This document shows, one piece after another, positions 42,084-45,397 of a stretch of 45,397 nt of DNA (the stretch's first letter is position 1; each line of letters starts with the position of its first letter). Origin of the DNA: Paludibacteraceae bacterium (lineage in GTDB: Bacteria; Bacteroidota; Bacteroidia; Bacteroidales; Paludibacteraceae). The notes beneath the pieces were generated by a model, which saw nothing but the letters and a program-made list of their open reading frames with translations, searched no databases and was not told where the DNA came from. A program made the position numbers and the translations under genes. The stretch lies in the NCBI GenBank assembly GCA_024693065.1, contig JAILLP010000001.1:1-45397 (forward strand). Reading direction: 5' to 3'.

Positions 42084-42091
42084 TATATTTG
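42084..42091 (+). promoter_or_regulatory. -7 promoter element of the 42119 gene
   Basis: TATATTTG, exact TAnnTTTG match, 27 bp before the ATG at 42119; the -33 region is not convincing. Confidence 0.55.
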
Positions 42092-42118
42092 CAAAAATAA
42101 ATAAACATATAAACTCGC

Positions 42119-42658
42119 ATGTTAGATATTTCGACAGGAAGATTTGTAATAAATGAAAGGGAAGGGTGGGAATTTGCTCCGTTCTTCTCAAGAGATGAGT
42201 TGATGGGCTCCAAATTTTGGAGGGACAATCAATCGAATAGGACTGACCTTGGCGGAACGGGCAGAACGTTCCTCTTTGACCATCTGCCGATATCTGATCA
42301 TCGCATGTCGATGGAGCTTCACATCGGGCGGTCTGGCTACATCGATAAAGTGACATTGAGGACGGATCTGGCGGCCAACATCCAGGAATGGTTTTCGAAA
42401 CCTGGGTGGGAAGAGACAGCGTTAAAGCAGAAGAGAATCCATGACCAATTCCTTGCACATGAAACATCCATGTCGCCCGATTTATTGTCCGAAAAGGACG
42501 AGCTATCCATCTCCGCTGAATGGGGCGGCATCACTTCCGTGATGGACCTTTCCGCCGAACCGGATGTCCGTATCGTTATTCGTTACAGGAACCTATCGGA
42601 GGCGGACAAAGAGAAATATTTGACATTGGGTAAGAAATACTTGCATGGAGAGAAATGA
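42119..42658 (+). CDS. Hypothetical protein, possible partner of the overlapping gene
   Basis: 179 residues, cytoplasmic by composition. Features: GWEFAPFFSRDELMGSKFW near the N-terminus, a beta-strand pair MELHIGRSGYIDKVTLRT, a helix WEETALKQKRIHDQFLAH, and EWGGITSVMDLSAEPDVRIVIRY near the end. The small alpha/beta layout with a final WGxIxSxxD...IxIRY pattern looks like Bacteroidota hypotheticals found in accessory loci. Its end overlaps the next gene by 14 bp, so the two are coupled. An immunity-like role would be a guess. Confidence 0.6.
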   Translation: MLDISTGRFVINEREGWEFAPFFSRDELMGSKFWRDNQSNRTDLGGTGRTFLFDHLPISDHRMSMELHIGRSGYIDKVTLRTDLAANIQEWFSKPGWEETALKQKRIHDQFLAHETSMSPDLLSEKDELSISAEWGGITSVMDLSAEPDVRIVIRYRNLSEADKEKYLTLGKKYLHGEK

Positions 42659-44108
42659 CCAATCGATACGGACTGCCTCTGACCGGCAAGGGGGAGACAA
42701 ATACCCTGGCATAGATACATACGAATACACTACTTTGAGGAAAAACATGCGTATCTGTGCTCTTGTCGCCTATTGCGAGAATGGCAAGATGAAGCCATGC
42801 GAGTTTTATTTTCCTCACAAGGTGTTGTCGCAGGTGGAGCATAACCCTATTCGCCTGAGCCAAGGGCTTCAAATCTCTCCCTGGAGGAACCCGAAGACTG
42901 GGGTATATTCTTATCGTACCCGAATCGCCACTTTCATCGTGAAAGAGGATTTCGAAACGGAGTACAGCGCTAAAGTGGAAGAGAATCCGTCTTATGGCAA
43001 GGGAGGTTTCCTGCAGTACCACATATCCAAGGAGACTGCTGATAAGTACTTGCTCAAGGAGCCGGAAGACATCTTCCTGCCAGACGGACAAATCAGCGAG
43101 GAGGAATATGAGGAGATCATGGAGAAACACCAGCAAATCCTTATCAAGCGTAATCTCTTCAGTTACTTGAAAGCCAAGTCGGACACGCTCGATATACTAC
43201 AAAATTCGTCAGATGTTCAGGAAAAAGAGAATGCCCAAAAGAATCTACGCATCCTCAATCGCCATATCGAGGACCTTACCATCGACCTCGCCTATTCTCA
43301 GGAGAATATAGGAGACATAAAATCGGGGAAGTATGATAGGCTCATCTCTCAACTTGTTATTGAGACAGAGAGCAGAGAGGAAGGCAACGTGTTGGTTATC
43401 AGCAACGCTAAGCTGGGGAAGGAGATGGATGAGATGGCGCAAAAGATTGAGCGGGACACCTCTTACATATTGGTGTCTAGCGCCGCCCCGCAAGACGAGG
43501 CTATGCAATTGGCTCAAAATATCACGAAAAAAATCAACAGCTATGAGGAGACTGTTTCTAATGGGGGGAAACCTGAGATTGATGTTCCCAAGCAGAATTT
43601 GTCCGACTACCTTGTCATTAATCATATCAACAGTCTTTGCAGGAAAGTGTTGGAGAATATTCAGCCACAAGACTACTCCTTTCAGATGCTCGACACGCTC
43701 TTGATGCAACGTCAAGATGGTCAACATCAGCGGATACCTATCAATGATATATTCGAAGCCGATTCTGTCTCTGCCATACGGTCAACCCGTAACGGGACAT
43801 TCAGCGTCCCTTTGCACCTAAAGGGGGATAAAAGGACTGTCAAACTTCTGATGCGGGGCAATAAGCCACAAATGTATTTTTCGCAGACGAAAGAACAACT
43901 CGACCAAACATTTGATCGGCTCCACCTTACTCTTGCGCAGAGAGAAACCTTGCATAGTGGAGGGAATGTTATCTTGCGTCAAGGGGTGTTCCGCCTAGAT
44001 TCTGATATCAATAGTCTAGTACCATGCCTTTGTGCTTCCAAGGGAGAGCAACATAATAAGGTGGAACCATGCGGATTCAACCTACAGCAACGTGGGCCTA
44101 CGCACTGA
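42645..44108 (+). CDS. Hypothetical protein with DUF3945/DUF4099-like elements
   Basis: 487 residues, no signal peptide. It starts inside the previous gene (14-bp overlap). The middle is charged and helical (~130-310: SEEEYEEIMEKHQQILIKRN, then QKNLRILNRHIEDLTIDLAYS). Near the C-terminus, VPLHLKGDKRTVKLLMRG and RLHLTLAQRETLHSGGNVIL resemble the 'LTxxQxxALxxGxxV' pattern of DUF3945-type proteins carried by Bacteroidota conjugative elements. Weak resemblance by eye. The last 40 residues (CLCASKGEQHNKVEPCGFN) look unlike the rest, possibly the result of a frameshift. Confidence 0.55.
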   Translation: MERNDQSIRTASDRQGGDKYPGIDTYEYTTLRKNMRICALVAYCENGKMKPCEFYFPHKVLSQVEHNPIRLSQGLQISPWRNPKTGVYSYRTRIATFIVKEDFETEYSAKVEENPSYGKGGFLQYHISKETADKYLLKEPEDIFLPDGQISEEEYEEIMEKHQQILIKRNLFSYLKAKSDTLDILQNSSDVQEKENAQKNLRILNRHIEDLTIDLAYSQENIGDIKSGKYDRLISQLVIETESREEGNVLVISNAKLGKEMDEMAQKIERDTSYILVSSAAPQDEAMQLAQNITKKINSYEETVSNGGKPEIDVPKQNLSDYLVINHINSLCRKVLENIQPQDYSFQMLDTLLMQRQDGQHQRIPINDIFEADSVSAIRSTRNGTFSVPLHLKGDKRTVKLLMRGNKPQMYFSQTKEQLDQTFDRLHLTLAQRETLHSGGNVILRQGVFRLDSDINSLVPCLCASKGEQHNKVEPCGFNLQQRGPTH

Positions 44109-44148
44109 GTACTTGTCAGAAGAAGGACTTTCCTCCTCAAGTATATTC

Positions 44149-44760
44149 CTAATTCATCATATTGGAGAAATCCATTTCGGAGAAAGTGTTTTTTAACTCG
44201 GAGGAAGAATCTTTTACCCCTTCATATGTTTGGGAAACTTCGATGTCTTCGAATCCTTCTTGTCGACAGGCTTCCCCGAATGTCATGGATTTTCCTTCCA
44301 TTGGTAACTCTGTTCCTGTAACCTTGTCTGTGGCTGAGAATGAGGTGTTCCCCAGTAAGTCTTCAACGGAGCTTCTATGCGTTTTATCCAAATGGAGGAA
44401 GTCTGCATGTGTATCTGCAGGAGAATAAGCGTCGATTACAGGAGTGGAATATACTTCTGGTGGGACTGCGTTTGGGGCGGGGCGATTCGATTTGCGGTAA
44501 TCAATCAAATCTTCCCAGTTTGAATCATCGATTTTGCGACTCCCATTCCCTTTCGCCGGGGAATGGACCACTTGTCGGTGTACGGGCTTGTCTGAGGGAA
44601 CCTCTTTCCTTTTCCTCAATTCATTTTTTGACAACTGGCTTTCACTCCCTTTCACAAACTTGAAATAGAGGAATACGCCCAATTCATATATGCAAAGGGC
44701 TACAAAAGCAATCAATAGGAAATTTCCTGTACTAATAGACAACAAACACATATTTTTCAC
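44149..44760 (-). CDS. Single-pass membrane protein with long hydrophilic tail
   Basis: 203 residues. One N-terminal membrane helix (NFLLIAFVALCIYELGVFLYF, ~13-33) followed by a positively charged segment (KNELRKRKE), so the ~165-residue tail is probably cytoplasmic. The tail is low complexity and acidic (SDKPVHRQVVHSP, IDDSNWEDLIDYRKSN), probably disordered. No family recognised. It is convergent with the 42645-44108 gene. Confidence 0.6.
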   Translation of the reverse strand: MKNMCLLSISTGNFLLIAFVALCIYELGVFLYFKFVKGSESQLSKNELRKRKEVPSDKPVHRQVVHSPAKGNGSRKIDDSNWEDLIDYRKSNRPAPNAVPPEVYSTPVIDAYSPADTHADFLHLDKTHRSSVEDLLGNTSFSATDKVTGTELPMEGKSMTFGEACRQEGFEDIEVSQTYEGVKDSSSELKNTFSEMDFSNMMN

Positions 44761-44865
44761 AATATTTCAAGTCAACCGAATACCTTCGCATGCTCTGCAT
44801 TTAGGAAAATATTAAAGCATTGGAACTTAACATCTTTCCCATCAAAAGCATGTGATTATATCTTG

Positions 44866-44873
44866 CAAAGATA
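44866..44873 (-). promoter_or_regulatory. -7 promoter element of the 44149-44760 gene
   Basis: TATCTTTG on the minus strand matches TAnnTTTG, ~105 bp before the start codon; no -33 element at proper spacing. Confidence 0.4.
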
Positions 44874-45054
44874 CGAAATATGTTTCGTGTTGACTTCGAC
44901 AAATTAAAAAATCTAAAAACGAACAAATTACAAATCCTTAGCTTATTCAACAGACAGATCTGTGGCTGGGATTTTTCCCATGCCTCCGAAGTTTTTAAAG
45001 AAACTGATCCAAATATTTTTGACCGTGATATTGGAGCGGTCGAACCTGAAGATA

Positions 45055-45397
45055 CTACAACTCTTCTATTTCTTTTGGGGATAGTCCTGTTATCTCCGCG
45101 ATGTCATCCACGTCCAAACCTTTCTGTTTCATTCTCTTCGCATTGCGTAGGTTGGCGGTCTTCTCTCCTTCGAGTTTTCCTTGCTTCATCCCCTGCTCGG
45201 TTCCTTTTTTCAGCCCCTCTTCCATACCTCTCTCGTATCCATGCTGTTCCATGTCGATCTCGTCCTCGAGGTATTTCATGCTGGCCTCGTACTGGTCGTA
45301 CTCCTCCTCGGAGAGGGCGGACACCTTCGCCTTCTCTATCAGCTTGAGCAGACCCTCGTCCGCTCGCTCGTATACCGATGGGTCAATGTTTTCCATG
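45055..45397 (-). CDS. Rpn-family recombination-promoting nuclease/putative transposase, C-terminal part
   Basis: The frame is open to the window edge, so the N-terminal PD-(D/E)XK nuclease domain lies outside. The visible ~113 residues are the characteristic tail: ALSEEEYDQYEASMKYLEDE, then a Gly/Glu/Lys-rich repeat run (GYERGMEEGLKKGTEQGMKQ) and the final DVDDIAEITGLSPKEIEEL. Family members act in recombination or phage defence rather than classic transposition. No inverted repeats are visible. Confidence 0.82.
   Translation of the reverse strand, partial: MENIDPSVYERADEGLLKLIEKAKVSALSEEEYDQYEASMKYLEDEIDMEQHGYERGMEEGLKKGTEQGMKQGKLEGEKTANLRNAKRMKQKGLDVDDIAEITGLSPKEIEEL

Noticed and set aside
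44880-45347. Plus-strand 155-codon frame at the right edge
   Set aside because: Its second half is antisense to the Rpn-family tail and the first part has no recognisable domain; the minus-strand frame is better supported.
45055-45397. Insertion sequence transposase at the right edge
   Set aside because: The tail is of the Rpn/PD-(D/E)XK type, often mislabelled transposase; no terminal inverted repeats or target duplications are visible.

Overview
The window reads as a chromosomal segment of a Bacteroidales bacterium, probably gut- or oral-associated. The evidence is a BspA-type leucine-rich-repeat protein, two small proteins with type IX secretion (T9SS) sorting domains, a DUF4922-family protein, an Rpn-type nuclease tail, and several promoters with the Bacteroides -33 TTTG / -7 TAnnTTTG layout at 19-20 bp spacing. 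Species cannot be named from sequence alone.

Layout. 1-1146 is the 3' end of an alpha-2-macroglobulin-like gene. 1159-4186 (minus) is a membrane-anchored BspA-like LRR gene followed by a small HXXEE membrane gene. 4310-10916 holds two tandem copies of one operon, each made of a promoter, a conserved leader of about 210 nt, a small T9SS-sorted protein, a large coiled-coil surface protein and a GC-rich hairpin. 11146-14347 is an NAD-salvage operon: pncB, a NUDIX hydrolase and a NadE-PncA fusion. 14592-15758 is a secreted TPR protein. 15821-19230 is hisG-hisD-hisC preceded by a clear histidine attenuator: a 15-residue leader peptide with five His codons, an antiterminator segment and an intrinsic terminator.

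19401-32333 is the most unusual part: eight tandem, co-directional serpin genes. They share inhibitory hinge and shutter motifs but have eight different reactive-centre loops. Seven share a signal peptide plus a short N-terminal Bacteroidota motif; the last in transcription order is a lipoprotein. Hairpin-rich repeats of about 80-150 bp and a heptanucleotide repeat fill several of the spacers, and the paralogues look mosaic. I read the cluster as a diversified protease-inhibitor array.

32431-38357 (plus) starts with a tRNA-Leu(CAG) placed 17 nt before a tightly packed four-gene operon: an amidase-like/golvesin-domain 'xanthan lyase' protein, a two-domain glycosyltransferase, a DUF4922 HIT/GalT-like protein and a small secreted protein. 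A tRNA-Arg(CCT) on the minus strand follows. 38805-45397 is accessory sequence: a YD-repeat protein, a lipoprotein, a protein with an internally duplicated domain, an overlapping pair of unknown genes, a single-pass membrane protein and the C-terminal part of an Rpn-family nuclease.

Protein families were assigned by reading motifs. No database search was possible.
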